A stretch of DNA of 41,677 nucleotides from an uncultured Lachnospiraceae bacterium. GTDB taxonomy: Bacteria > Bacillota > Clostridia > Lachnospirales > Lachnospiraceae. A program made the position numbers and the translations under genes. Below are positions 1 through 7,260 of the stretch, piece by piece. The notes below the pieces were generated by a model. That model saw only the letters and a list, made by a program, of their open reading frames with translations. It was not told the origin of the DNA and ran no database searches. Every line of letters begins with the position of its first letter. Position 1 is the first letter of the stretch. The stretch is from contig CAMWCA010000030.1 of the NCBI GenBank assembly GCA_947172705.1, forward strand, positions 1-41,677. Reading direction: 5' to 3'.

Positions 1-155
1 AATTTTTCTCAGTATATGATTTAATTTTGCAAATAAAGATAATCATATATTATCCGTTATGTATGTATAAAAGTTACTTCTATGGAAAGCGATTCATAAG
101 TTCCCGATTCTGTCTGACAGGCAATACAGGCAATACCTGGCGGGGAAATCTACAG
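1..155. other. AT-rich upstream region without a recognisable gene
   Basis: No convincing coding region or RNA gene is visible here. The only local structure I see is a directly repeated 9-mer, CAGGCAATA, at 118-126 and 127-135, just before the promoter at 156. The stretch is probably the tail of an intergenic region that starts outside the window. Confidence 0.4.
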
Positions 156-184
156 TTGTTGTTTGTTTAAATTCGTGATAAACT
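156..184 (+). promoter_or_regulatory. Extended -10 promoter of the RiPP operon (copy 1 of a twin promoter)
   Basis: The -35 box TTGTTG (156-161) and the -10 box TAAACT (179-184) are separated by 17 bases, and a TG one base before the -10 gives an extended -10. The initially transcribed region starts CATATCA. The same arrangement, with nearly the same bases from the end of the spacer onwards, stands at 4114-4142 before the first glycosyltransferase of the glycan locus. The predicted 5' leader before the 247 start is about 55 bases. Confidence 0.65.
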
Positions 185-246
185 AGGCATATCAGCTTAG
201 TCCGGCAACGCAGGTATTACATTTACAATAACTTTGCAGGGGAAGA

Positions 247-849
247 ATGTATATGAGTGTAGCGAATATCATTGCTTGTGTAGCGGTAGTATTTAGTGCA
301 TTAAGTGTGCTTGCCAGTGTTTGTGGCGTAATCGTAATGAGTCTTCAAATAAAGTCAAACGTGGATTTAAAGCGGGACAGCCAGACTTTTATTAAAATTG
401 AAGAATTGGATGAGATGTTATACCGCCGTAAGAGACTGAAAAAACTGATCAAAGCAATTCGGTTGACGGATGATTGTAAAACCCATTGTTCCCTTTCGGA
501 AGCGGAGGCTATTTTAAAAAAATACGGCGAAGGGAAAATATGTGAAATTCTTAATTTTTTTGAAGATTTATCATTATCTGTCTTTTTGGGAAATATCAAT
601 GTAGAGATATTAAGACGGATTTACAGTGACAGAATATGTAATGCATATAAAAAGCTTGATCCTTTTATTAAATGCATTGCTGATAAATATGAGGACCCCA
701 ATAAAAAGCCTTATCAGCATTTTGCAACATTACATAAACTGTTATGTGAGTTGGATGGAGGAGAAAATGGATATCAAGATGGCAAAAGCACTTTTAAAGA
801 AAGACGGAGAGCCCATAAAATATATAGAAAGTATAAAGTCAAACTATAA
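247..849 (+). CDS. Membrane-anchored DUF4760-like protein, first gene of the RiPP operon
   Basis: This 200-residue protein starts with one hydrophobic segment (about residues 5-32) and continues as a charged, probably helical cytoplasmic domain. The stretch with ILNFFEDLSLSV and a later YKKLDPFIK resembles the DUF4760 family, whose function is unknown. An AGGGGAAG ribosome site supports the ATG at 247. The last 83 bases overlap, in another frame, the start of the Cys-rich precursor gene at 767. Its position in front of precursor and maturase suggests a role in the same system (immunity, anchoring or regulation are all possible), but nothing in the sequence decides which. The family match is from memory of its motifs and is moderately sure. 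Confidence 0.75.
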   Translation: MYMSVANIIACVAVVFSALSVLASVCGVIVMSLQIKSNVDLKRDSQTFIKIEELDEMLYRRKRLKKLIKAIRLTDDCKTHCSLSEAEAILKKYGEGKICEILNFFEDLSLSVFLGNINVEILRRIYSDRICNAYKKLDPFIKCIADKYEDPNKKPYQHFATLHKLLCELDGGENGYQDGKSTFKERRRAHKIYRKYKVKL

Positions 850-940
850 CGCAAACAACGGATATGGAGTCTGCGGTGGAGCCTGTGGCGCCTGTGGCGC
901 TTGCGGCGCCTGCGGCGGCAGAGTGATGGATCAGGAATGA
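767..940 (+). CDS. Putative RiPP precursor peptide with Cys-Gly-Ala repeats
   Basis: The ATG at 767 lies 3 bases after a strong GGAGGAG ribosome site (757-763) and opens a 57-residue peptide. Residues 1-35 form a Cys-free, Lys-rich leader (MDIKMAKALLKKDGEPIKY and onward). Residues 36-51 read CGGACGACGACGACGG, with cysteines at 36, 40, 43, 46 and 49, followed by a short tail RVMDQE. A Cys-free leader, a Cys/Gly/Ala-rich core and a radical SAM/SPASM gene starting in its stop codon are the marks of a sactipeptide- or ranthipeptide-like RiPP. The Cys-x-x periodicity does not match SCIFF or the classic sactipeptides I know. It is reminiscent of, but not the same as, the named 'CXXX repeat' radical SAM peptides. 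No protease or exporter gene is adjacent. The alternative is a Cys-rich metal-binding peptide. Confidence 0.8.
   Translation: MDIKMAKALLKKDGEPIKYIESIKSNYNANNGYGVCGGACGACGACGACGGRVMDQE
881..916 (+). repeat. Four 9-base tandem repeats encoding Ala-Cys-Gly in the precursor core
   Basis: Four consecutive in-frame units of the form GCY-TGY-GGC lie at 881-889, 890-898, 899-907 and 908-916. They differ only at third codon positions. Units of this length can expand or contract without breaking the frame, so the core length may vary between strains. Confidence 0.85.
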
Positions 941-1983
941 ATCAGTTAAAGAATGCATGGATTACAGTGAATCGCCAGTGCAATTTGCGCTGCCAGTGGT
1001 GCTATGCCGGAAACACAGCTTTTAAGAGAGAATCAGATATGCCGGTTTCTTTGGCAAAAGAACTGACGGATCTGATTGCCCGGACAGATATTAAAAATGT
1101 TGCCTTAACTGGCGGTGAGCCAACTTGTTATGAGGGACTTGAAGAGCTGGTTCATTATGTTGCATCCAGTGGGTTAAACGCCGTTTTAATTACAAACGGA
1201 GTGGCACTGTCTGACCGGAATGTATGGGAGACCTTGCGAGCACAAGGACTGGCAGGCGTAAATATCTCACTAAAGGGCTGCTCTGAAGAAGATTACAGAA
1301 AAAATACTGGCGTAGAGGCATATGAGCAAACGCTCCAGGCGATTTCCAACGTGGCGGTAAGCGATGTAAATTATGTGGTGTCGATGGTGTTAAGCAGCGA
1401 TAACATCAATATGTATTTGCATGCCATAAAGGATGCGGTTGATTGGGGAGGAAAAGAATTTCATTTTTCCTTTGAACATGATTTTTCCGTACTGGATGGA
1501 AAGGAAAATCCATATGACATTCGGAAGGTGTTTCGGCTGGTCGATGGATTTCAAAACAGCTATGAAAAGCTGGCGGAAATTACAAAAGGACATTTTCAAC
1601 TGCATCAGTCCCTGCCTATTTGTATTTGGAATAAGAAGTTGATCCAAAAACTCAGTGAAAATAATCAGATCATCACCTCATGCCAGCTGCTGGAACGGTC
1701 TGGGCTGGTTTTTGATACGGACGGTTCTCTGATTCCCTGCAATTTGATGTATCAGGTTCCCATTGGGAAATTTGGTGAAGATTTTCAGGATATTGAAAGC
1801 TTTATGGCATTTTGGAATTCCCCTGAAACAAATGAAATATATCAGGGGATTTGTACTTATCCGGGAAAGGAATGCCTTCACTGCGCGGAAAAACATCATT
1901 GCGGAGGCGGATGTATTTCCAACTGGTATCACTATAGTTATGCCGAGTTGATGGAGGCTTTTGGAGCAGAAAGGCGGGGTTAA
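937..1983 (+). CDS. Radical SAM/SPASM peptide maturase
   Basis: This 348-residue protein carries the radical SAM cluster motif CNLRCQWC (Cys15, Cys19, Cys22) and a GGEPT motif at about residues 59-63. The C-terminus has a SPASM domain: Cys249, then G-x4-C ending at Cys268, Cys306, then Cys313-x2-Cys316-x5-Cys322-x3-Cys326. SPASM enzymes hold two extra 4Fe-4S clusters and typically modify ribosomal peptides, for example by thioether formation. The protein ends 22 residues after Cys326 without the usual final SPASM cysteine, so Cys306 or a substrate Cys may complete the second cluster. The ATG overlaps the precursor stop codon (ATGA at 937-940), which implies translational coupling. It meets the opposing DUF1848 gene with only three bases between them. 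The likely substrate is the Cys-Gly-Ala peptide just upstream. Confidence 0.88.
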   Translation: MNQLKNAWITVNRQCNLRCQWCYAGNTAFKRESDMPVSLAKELTDLIARTDIKNVALTGGEPTCYEGLEELVHYVASSGLNAVLITNGVALSDRNVWETLRAQGLAGVNISLKGCSEEDYRKNTGVEAYEQTLQAISNVAVSDVNYVVSMVLSSDNINMYLHAIKDAVDWGGKEFHFSFEHDFSVLDGKENPYDIRKVFRLVDGFQNSYEKLAEITKGHFQLHQSLPICIWNKKLIQKLSENNQIITSCQLLERSGLVFDTDGSLIPCNLMYQVPIGKFGEDFQDIESFMAFWNSPETNEIYQGICTYPGKECLHCAEKHHCGGGCISNWYHYSYAELMEAFGAERRG

Positions 1984-1986
1984 TTA

Positions 1987-2940
1987 TTAGAAGGGCAATT
2001 CAATCTGTGTATACTCCTCGTCAGAAACAATGGATTTCATCTCCCTCGTGGTGATCTTCTCATCCCCAATTAGCCTTCCTGTTAGTATTTCTGAGTGTAC
2101 GTCATGTTTTTGGCAGTTTTCTTTTACCTTGTTATAGCTGTAGTTGGCATAGCAATATGCGCAGTAATGCTGGCAGGTATTGTACTGACCAATGTCAACG
2201 CTTTTGACACAGCCGCATACCTCCCGCTGGGTATCATCTTTTTTTACATTAACAGGCTTTCCGATGATTTGGGAGACGAGGCGGTCGTCGATACATTTTC
2301 CTTTTCTAATGCCGTATTGTGACAGATTAATTTCCTCAGAACAGGTTTCCAGCTTTAAACAGTGTTTTTTTGCTATCTTTGCAAAATGTTCCCCAACTTC
2401 CAGCATATCTTCCCTGCTGATCTCCTGTAAATGAAGTTCTTTTGTGTTTCTTTTGGTTTTATCATACAGGTCTAAAAAGCTGATGACACATAAGTTTGTG
2501 TAATCGTGCAGGCTGTTACACAATTTTTCAAACCATTCATAATGATATTCTTTGGTGTATCGATCGGACAATAAAATGGGGTCATAACGCCATATCACTT
2601 TTTCCCGTCCAATTTTGCCGGATAATTCCCGGAAGGTTTTAACCAGTTGATTTTTGTCAGGAAAACATGGTTCAATATCTTTGTCATAAGGAGTCAGCGT
2701 ATATTGAAAATAATAGGGAAACCCCTTTTGATCTAAAATAGAAAGTTTATCCATCATAGGTCGGGGGTTTTTGGTCCAAAAGACAAAGCAGTCCACGGTC
2801 TTGGGGCTTAATACGATTTTGCTTACCTGTTTGCGGTTCATAGGGTTGACTGCGTACAGGTATCCGGCATCAAGGCGGTTAAAAAACCATTCAGAATAAA
2901 AGGCGGGTATATCTGTCCGCCTGCTGGCACTTACGATCAT
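1987..2940 (-). CDS. DUF1848 family Fe-S (radical SAM-like) protein
   Basis: The 317-residue protein begins MIVSASRRTDIPAFY and has WTKNP and WRYDP segments, then ends with a Cys-rich block containing CGCVKSVDIG and CQHYCAYCYAN. This is the DUF1848 pattern. The CX3CX2C motif sits near the C-terminus instead of the N-terminus, so a 4Fe-4S cluster is likely and radical SAM chemistry is possible, but no reaction is established for the family. A GAGGTAACAC ribosome site precedes the ATG. It is 16 bases downstream of the methyltransferase-like gene on the same strand, so the two are probably one operon, convergent with the RiPP operon. Confidence 0.88.
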   Translation of the reverse strand: MIVSASRRTDIPAFYSEWFFNRLDAGYLYAVNPMNRKQVSKIVLSPKTVDCFVFWTKNPRPMMDKLSILDQKGFPYYFQYTLTPYDKDIEPCFPDKNQLVKTFRELSGKIGREKVIWRYDPILLSDRYTKEYHYEWFEKLCNSLHDYTNLCVISFLDLYDKTKRNTKELHLQEISREDMLEVGEHFAKIAKKHCLKLETCSEEINLSQYGIRKGKCIDDRLVSQIIGKPVNVKKDDTQREVCGCVKSVDIGQYNTCQHYCAYCYANYSYNKVKENCQKHDVHSEILTGRLIGDEKITTREMKSIVSDEEYTQIELPF

Positions 2941-2956
2941 GTGTTACCTCGTTTCT

Positions 2957-3961
2957 TTATATTTTGTAAGGATCTGCAATATTTTCACAGGGTGGGAAGT
3001 CCTGATTGTATAAATAGTCTGTTTTTGTGCAATATGTTCTGGGCGCAAGCAGATAGGCATCCTCTGTTTCCAGGGAATCATATACTATTTGCCCTAACGG
3101 CTTCCTGATCATTACTTTGTAAGCTACTTTTGATTTCTCGGCAGGTGCATATCGGTGTGATACAGTATACTCAACGATGGAAAGACAGTGCCCCCAAGTG
3201 CATCTATTATACCATTTTCCGCAGCAGACAGGAATAATGTATTTTAAATCTGAACGTGGATTTTCCCTGAAGTAGTTTCTGACCTGGTCTGACATTACAA
3301 CAGAATTAAATTTCTGGTCATCGTTTCGATTAGTTACATCCTCCAACACAAATATCCCATTGGGCGATAGATGTTGTTCCGCCAGGGCAGTCAGCTGATA
3401 AAATACCTGTTTGTCATTTGACTGGTTGTATAATTCATTGCACATTTTAAAAGACTGCATAATATCTATGGAAGGAATATGTTTTATGGTCAGGCTTTCA
3501 GCAATGTCGTTTACGCAGGAGAACTGTACAGAATAAGTATATACCATGACTTGATTATTTCTGTTAGGCATGAACTGATAAAAATCTCGAATCAATTGCC
3601 GCTGTATGTTTAAAGCATCCCGATTTCCATCAAAGGAATAGATATCGATCTGTTTGGAATGAAAGCATTCATTTAAAGTTTGAAGAAGTCCCAACAGATC
3701 TCCACCGGTCCCCGAACCGATAATGAGGATATTAATCGGGTTCTTTTGCTGGTAGCAGTTGTATATTGCCTGATTTTGAAATAACTGAATGTATATATTG
3801 TAAGATTCTACAAAGGTTCTGGGGAAATAAGTACCTAAGTAGCTTCTGTTTTTATCGGCATCGTTGTTTAAGTTATTTCTAGCAGCAATGGCATCCGGCG
3901 CGTAAACGGCGTTCAGACGATCAAAAATATATGTTTCCAAAAGGGGATTGATGGTTTCCAT
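2957..3961 (-). CDS. Class I SAM-dependent methyltransferase-like protein
   Basis: This 334-residue protein has a Rossmann motif I (IIGSGTGGDL, around residues 80-90) followed by an acidic loop in IYSFDGNRDAL, as in class I methyltransferases. The C-terminal third holds a cluster of cysteines (VCCGKWYNRCTWGHC) that could bind metal. I do not recognise a specific family or substrate. A very strong AAGGAGG ribosome site precedes the ATG and a good promoter lies at 3996-4024. The gene sits upstream of the DUF1848 gene with a 16-base gap. A role in modifying the Cys-rich peptide is possible from position alone; a general methyltransferase is equally possible. Confidence 0.7.
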   Translation of the reverse strand: METINPLLETYIFDRLNAVYAPDAIAARNNLNNDADKNRSYLGTYFPRTFVESYNIYIQLFQNQAIYNCYQQKNPINILIIGSGTGGDLLGLLQTLNECFHSKQIDIYSFDGNRDALNIQRQLIRDFYQFMPNRNNQVMVYTYSVQFSCVNDIAESLTIKHIPSIDIMQSFKMCNELYNQSNDKQVFYQLTALAEQHLSPNGIFVLEDVTNRNDDQKFNSVVMSDQVRNYFRENPRSDLKYIIPVCCGKWYNRCTWGHCLSIVEYTVSHRYAPAEKSKVAYKVMIRKPLGQIVYDSLETEDAYLLAPRTYCTKTDYLYNQDFPPCENIADPYKI

Positions 3962-3995
3962 GCGGTTTCCTCCTTAGTATATTCGTATTAATATA

Positions 3996-4024
3996 AGTAT
4001 ACATTTTATCAGGTATATTGCCAA
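3996..4024 (-). promoter_or_regulatory. Promoter of the methyltransferase/DUF1848 operon
   Basis: Reading the minus strand, TTGGCA (complement of 4019-4024) and TATACT (complement of 3996-4001) are spaced by 17 bases, close to the housekeeping consensus. An inverted pair, AGGTATAT at 4011-4018 and ATATACCT at 4045-4052, flanks the -35 region and could be an operator. Confidence 0.65.
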
Positions 4025-4113
4025 TGCGTGTCAGTTCCGGAATAATATACCTATTGTTCGGGGACAGGAATTGTGGTTATACTTTATTACGGAGAATATG
4101 GGAAAATATGTGG

Positions 4114-4142
4114 TTGTTGCCCTTGAAAAATCGTGATAAACT
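4114..4142 (+). promoter_or_regulatory. Extended -10 promoter of the first glycan operon (copy 2 of the twin promoter)
   Basis: TTGTTG (4114-4119) and TAAACT (4137-4142) are spaced by 17 bases with a TG before the -10. From 4131 the sequence TCGTGATAAACTAG is shared with 173-186 and is followed by CATATCA in both copies. Similarity continues weakly for about 20 bases into the transcribed leader. The leader to the ATG at 4247 is about 97 bases. Confidence 0.65.
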
Positions 4143-4246
4143 AGTCATATCAATTTTGTACAACAACACAGTACTCTTGTAAAGAAGAAGAAAAAATGAT
4201 ACGATTACTTGGATAAAAAAAGCAATAGTGAGGAACATGATGTAAT

Positions 4247-4945
4247 ATGAAACCTCTTATTATTATTCCAGCATATAATGAAGCTGAAAATCTGGAAAAA
4301 CTAATTGAAAATATTATTCAGAATTACCCCCAATATGACTATGTGGTGATTAATGATGGCTCCACAGACACCACCCGAAAGTTGTGTGTGGCAAAAGGCT
4401 ATAATTTACTGGATCTACCGGTGAATCTTGGACTTGCGGGGGCAGTTAAAAGCGGCATGAAATATGCCAATTTTTATGGCTATGATTATGTGATTCAGAT
4501 TGATGGCGACGGGCAGCATAATCCGGCATATATTGTGGACATGCTTCGCAAGATGGAAGAGACGGATGCAGATATTGTGATAGGGTCCAGGTTTAAAACA
4601 AATAAAAAGCCCTTTACGCTTCGAATGATCGGCAGTCAGATTCTCACTTATGCGATCAAGCTGACCACAGGAGGAAAGTATATTGGGGATGTGACCAGCG
4701 GCATGCGTCTATTCAATAAGCGCATGATCAAAAGGTTTGGCTATAATATGCATTATAGCCCGGAGCCGGATACCCTTGCCTATTTGTTGAATTGCGGAGC
4801 AAAGATCGAAGAGGTTCAGGTGGAGATGAATGAGCGGAAAGCGGGAGAAAGTTATCTCATTGGTTTTATGTCATTTCGCTACATGGCTCAGATGTTGTTT
4901 TCCATTTTATTATTTCAATGGGTACGAACCAGAAATGAGGTGTAG
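4247..4945 (+). CDS. GT2 glycosyltransferase, dolichyl/polyprenyl-phosphate mannose synthase type
   Basis: The 232-residue enzyme has the GT-A fold marks of DPM1-like GT2 proteins: IIPAYNE (residues 6-12), NDGSTD (36-41) and DGDGQH (86-91), where the acidic residues hold the nucleotide-sugar metal. Such enzymes move one sugar from a nucleotide donor to a polyprenyl phosphate on the cytoplasmic side. There is a short hydrophobic C-terminal segment. It starts a four-gene block with DUF2304 and two further GT2 genes, and a DPM1-like gene followed by DUF2304 is a recurring pair. The ribosome site is a GAGGA about 12 bases from the ATG, longer than ideal. Confidence 0.88.
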   Translation: MKPLIIIPAYNEAENLEKLIENIIQNYPQYDYVVINDGSTDTTRKLCVAKGYNLLDLPVNLGLAGAVKSGMKYANFYGYDYVIQIDGDGQHNPAYIVDMLRKMEETDADIVIGSRFKTNKKPFTLRMIGSQILTYAIKLTTGGKYIGDVTSGMRLFNKRMIKRFGYNMHYSPEPDTLAYLLNCGAKIEEVQVEMNERKAGESYLIGFMSFRYMAQMLFSILLFQWVRTRNEV

Positions 4946-4950
4946 TTAAT

Positions 4951-5409
4951 ATGTCAAATACAATGCAGATTTTAGTCTTGATCGGAACCTTTGTGTTTGT
5001 TATTTATGTTTTGCTTAGGATACACAAGTTAAAAATTAAGATGGAGGATGCCATATTCTGGATCTTCTTTACGGTGGTGGTTGCAGTTCTGGGGACGATT
5101 CCACAGGTTACATACTGGTTGTCCGCTGTGCTCGGTATTCAATCGCCGGTTAATTTGGTATATTTGATGATTATAGGGCTTCTGGTAGAAAAATTATTTA
5201 CGCTTTCTGCAAATTTATCTATACTGGAGGAAAAGGTTACAATTTTATCGGCGGAGGTAGCAATCAGAGGAAGGGATGCAGCTCACAGCAGAGACGAATT
5301 GAAACAGGATATCACAGAAATAAAACAAAAAACAGGAATAAAGGAAAGTGATGAGGATTCAGAGGATGAGGGAATCCGGTCGAGTGTCGGTAATCATACC
5401 GGTATATAA
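4951..5409 (+). CDS. DUF2304 membrane protein
   Basis: This 152-residue protein has three hydrophobic segments (about residues 5-22, 35-60 and 68-90) followed by a charged helical tail with coiled-coil character. The layout and the sequence around LRIHKLKIKMEDAIFWIFF fit DUF2304. Members usually sit beside DPM1-like glycosyltransferases and are thought to act with them at the membrane; the exact role is unknown. A GAGGTG ribosome site stands 8 bases before the ATG. The tail overlaps the next gene by about 59 bases in another frame. Confidence 0.85.
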   Translation: MSNTMQILVLIGTFVFVIYVLLRIHKLKIKMEDAIFWIFFTVVVAVLGTIPQVTYWLSAVLGIQSPVNLVYLMIIGLLVEKLFTLSANLSILEEKVTILSAEVAIRGRDAAHSRDELKQDITEIKQKTGIKESDEDSEDEGIRSSVGNHTGI

Positions 5410-6370
5410 CTGTGGCAGATATTTGGAAAAATGCCTTAGCTCGGTAATGGCGCAGTCCTATCAGAGACTGGAAGTGATTATAGTTAATGACGGCAGTACG
5501 GATGATTCGGCAAACATTATCGGAAAATACGCCGCGACCTATGCAAACGTGGTAGTGATTGAGCAGGAAAATAAAGGGGTCTCGGCAGCAAGAAACAGAG
5601 GAGTGGAAAGTGCCTGTGGAGAATATCTTTTGTTTCTTGACGGAGACGATTATATCGGATCAAATTATGTAAAGACCCTGATAGAGGCAGCGCAGAGGTA
5701 TGCTTCGGATTTGGTGATCTGCGGCTGTACTATGGTAGACACGGAAGAAAATGTGATACAGGAGCTAATCCCTGGCACATATAAAAGAGGAGAGCAGGAG
5801 GAGTGGGCATACCGTTTGTCTTCCGTCTGCTCTCATTTGTATAGGCGGGAAATGTGGATGGATGCCGACATTCGTTTTGCAGAGGGAGTTAGGGGGGAGG
5901 ATATTCCAATTGATTTGTTTTTCAATTTTACCTGTAGCAATATTGTCATGATACCGGAGGGGCAATACTATTATGTGCAGCATAAGGATTCTGCTATGGG
6001 AAATTTCAGAGGCTTACGGAGTTTCCAGCTGCCCATAAGAGCGATCGAGGAAGTGCTTGAGCGTCTGACGCATATAAAACAGGGCAATAGCCGGGCATTT
6101 CTGGAATATGGCGTTATGAAGGTTTTTGCCATGTTTCTTTTTGATTTAGGCCGGGGAGCCGACCGGGAGGCAGTCAGAGAGCTTTGCCGGGAGACGGAGG
6201 ATATGGTTCGCAGATACTTTCCTTCTTATAGGCAAAATGCAATGTTTCGATGGAATTCTCATATCGATATGCCCTTTACGGTAAAGGGAGCGGTATGGCT
6301 TTTAGTGAAATTATTGAAACTGCATATGCTTTATCCGTTTATGTGGATTTATTGCAGGGTGACTGGATGA
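5351..6370 (+). CDS. GT2 family glycosyltransferase
   Basis: This 339-residue protein has SVIIPVYN near the N-terminus, VNDGSTDDS and LDGDD (residues 96-100), the classic cytoplasmic GT2 arrangement. It has a hydrophobic stretch near the C-terminus that may bind the membrane. Donor and acceptor cannot be told from the sequence. I chose the ATG at 5351, which has AAGGAAAG just upstream; GTG at 5348 and ATG at 5366 are alternatives. It overlaps DUF2304 at its start, and its stop overlaps the next start as ATGA at 6367-6370. Confidence 0.87.
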   Translation: MRIQRMRESGRVSVIIPVYNCGRYLEKCLSSVMAQSYQRLEVIIVNDGSTDDSANIIGKYAATYANVVVIEQENKGVSAARNRGVESACGEYLLFLDGDDYIGSNYVKTLIEAAQRYASDLVICGCTMVDTEENVIQELIPGTYKRGEQEEWAYRLSSVCSHLYRREMWMDADIRFAEGVRGEDIPIDLFFNFTCSNIVMIPEGQYYYVQHKDSAMGNFRGLRSFQLPIRAIEEVLERLTHIKQGNSRAFLEYGVMKVFAMFLFDLGRGADREAVRELCRETEDMVRRYFPSYRQNAMFRWNSHIDMPFTVKGAVWLLVKLLKLHMLYPFMWIYCRVTG

Positions 6371-7260
6371 TTGGGAGGAAAGAGACATTGAGTATTTGTT
6401 TTGTGATATTACATTATAAAAAGACAGAGGAAACTGCAAGATGCATAGAATCTATTCTTAAGATGCAGGGAAGCAATAATAGATGGCAGATCCTGGTGGT
6501 AGATAATTCTATAGGCGATAGCAGCGGTCAGATCATCAAGGAGCGTTATCGTCACTATGAGAATATATATGTGATTCCTTCTGAGGAGAATGCAGGTTTT
6601 TCAAGGGGCAATAATATTGGCTATCAGTATGGGGTAAAACATTTTTGTCCGGATTTTATGGTGGTGGTCAACAACGATATTGAATTTCTTCAGGAGGATT
6701 TTGAAGAGAGGTTGGAGAAGCTGTACAGACAGACGGAGTTTGCCGTGCTTGGTCCGGATGTGATCCATGGAGCAACAGGCGGACATCAAAGCCCTATTGA
6801 TTTGAGGCTTCGAACAGAAGAAGAGGCGGAGGCAACGATCAGGAAAAATCGAATTGCGCTTAAGCTCTTTGCCTTTTTAGCACCCGTTTTGAGTTTGATT
6901 TTGGATAATATGTATGAAAATAAAGGCAATAGACTGCCTGTTTCCTATGAAGAAAGGCACCAGCAGGTGGTGCTGTTAGGAGCGTGCCTGATCTTTTCAA
7001 GAAAGTTTATGGACTGTTGTCAGAAGGCGTTCGACCCGGAAACAGCGTTTTTTTATGAGGAATATATTCTTGCCTGCCGGTGCCAGCGGATGGGAATGAA
7101 GATGATATATGATCCATCGATTCGAGTGTTACATGAAAGCGGTGCAGCCATCAGGCAGTCTTATAGCGAGCGCAGGGGAAGACTGAAATTTATTCTTTGC
7201 AATACTATGAAAGGGTGTCAGGTGTATTTGGCTTACAGGAAGGGTTTGAATAGAAAGTGA
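6367..7260 (+). CDS. GT2 glycosyltransferase, rhamnosyltransferase-like
   Basis: The 297-residue protein contains ICFVILHYKK, a VVDNS segment, the NAGFSRGNNIG signature of WbbL/RfbN-type enzymes and VVVNNDIEFL with Asp104 of the metal-binding motif. Enzymes of this group often transfer rhamnose or another deoxysugar in surface polysaccharide assembly; the sugar is not proven here. The ATG at 6367 overlaps the previous stop. A TTG at 6388 with GGAGG nine bases upstream is a real alternative start. The last 28 bases overlap the end of the convergent acyltransferase gene. Confidence 0.85.
   Translation: MIGRKETLSICFVILHYKKTEETARCIESILKMQGSNNRWQILVVDNSIGDSSGQIIKERYRHYENIYVIPSEENAGFSRGNNIGYQYGVKHFCPDFMVVVNNDIEFLQEDFEERLEKLYRQTEFAVLGPDVIHGATGGHQSPIDLRLRTEEEAEATIRKNRIALKLFAFLAPVLSLILDNMYENKGNRLPVSYEERHQQVVLLGACLIFSRKFMDCCQKAFDPETAFFYEEYILACRCQRMGMKMIYDPSIRVLHESGAAIRQSYSERRGRLKFILCNTMKGCQVYLAYRKGLNRK

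Noticed and set aside
626..766. In-frame upstream extension of the precursor peptide by 47 residues
   Set aside because: The extension has no ribosome site at its start and overlaps the DUF4760-like gene for its full length, whereas the ATG at 767 has an excellent GGAGGAG site.
872..919. CRISPR-like or satellite repeat
   Set aside because: The repeat is a 9-base codon-phase repeat inside a gene, with no spacers.
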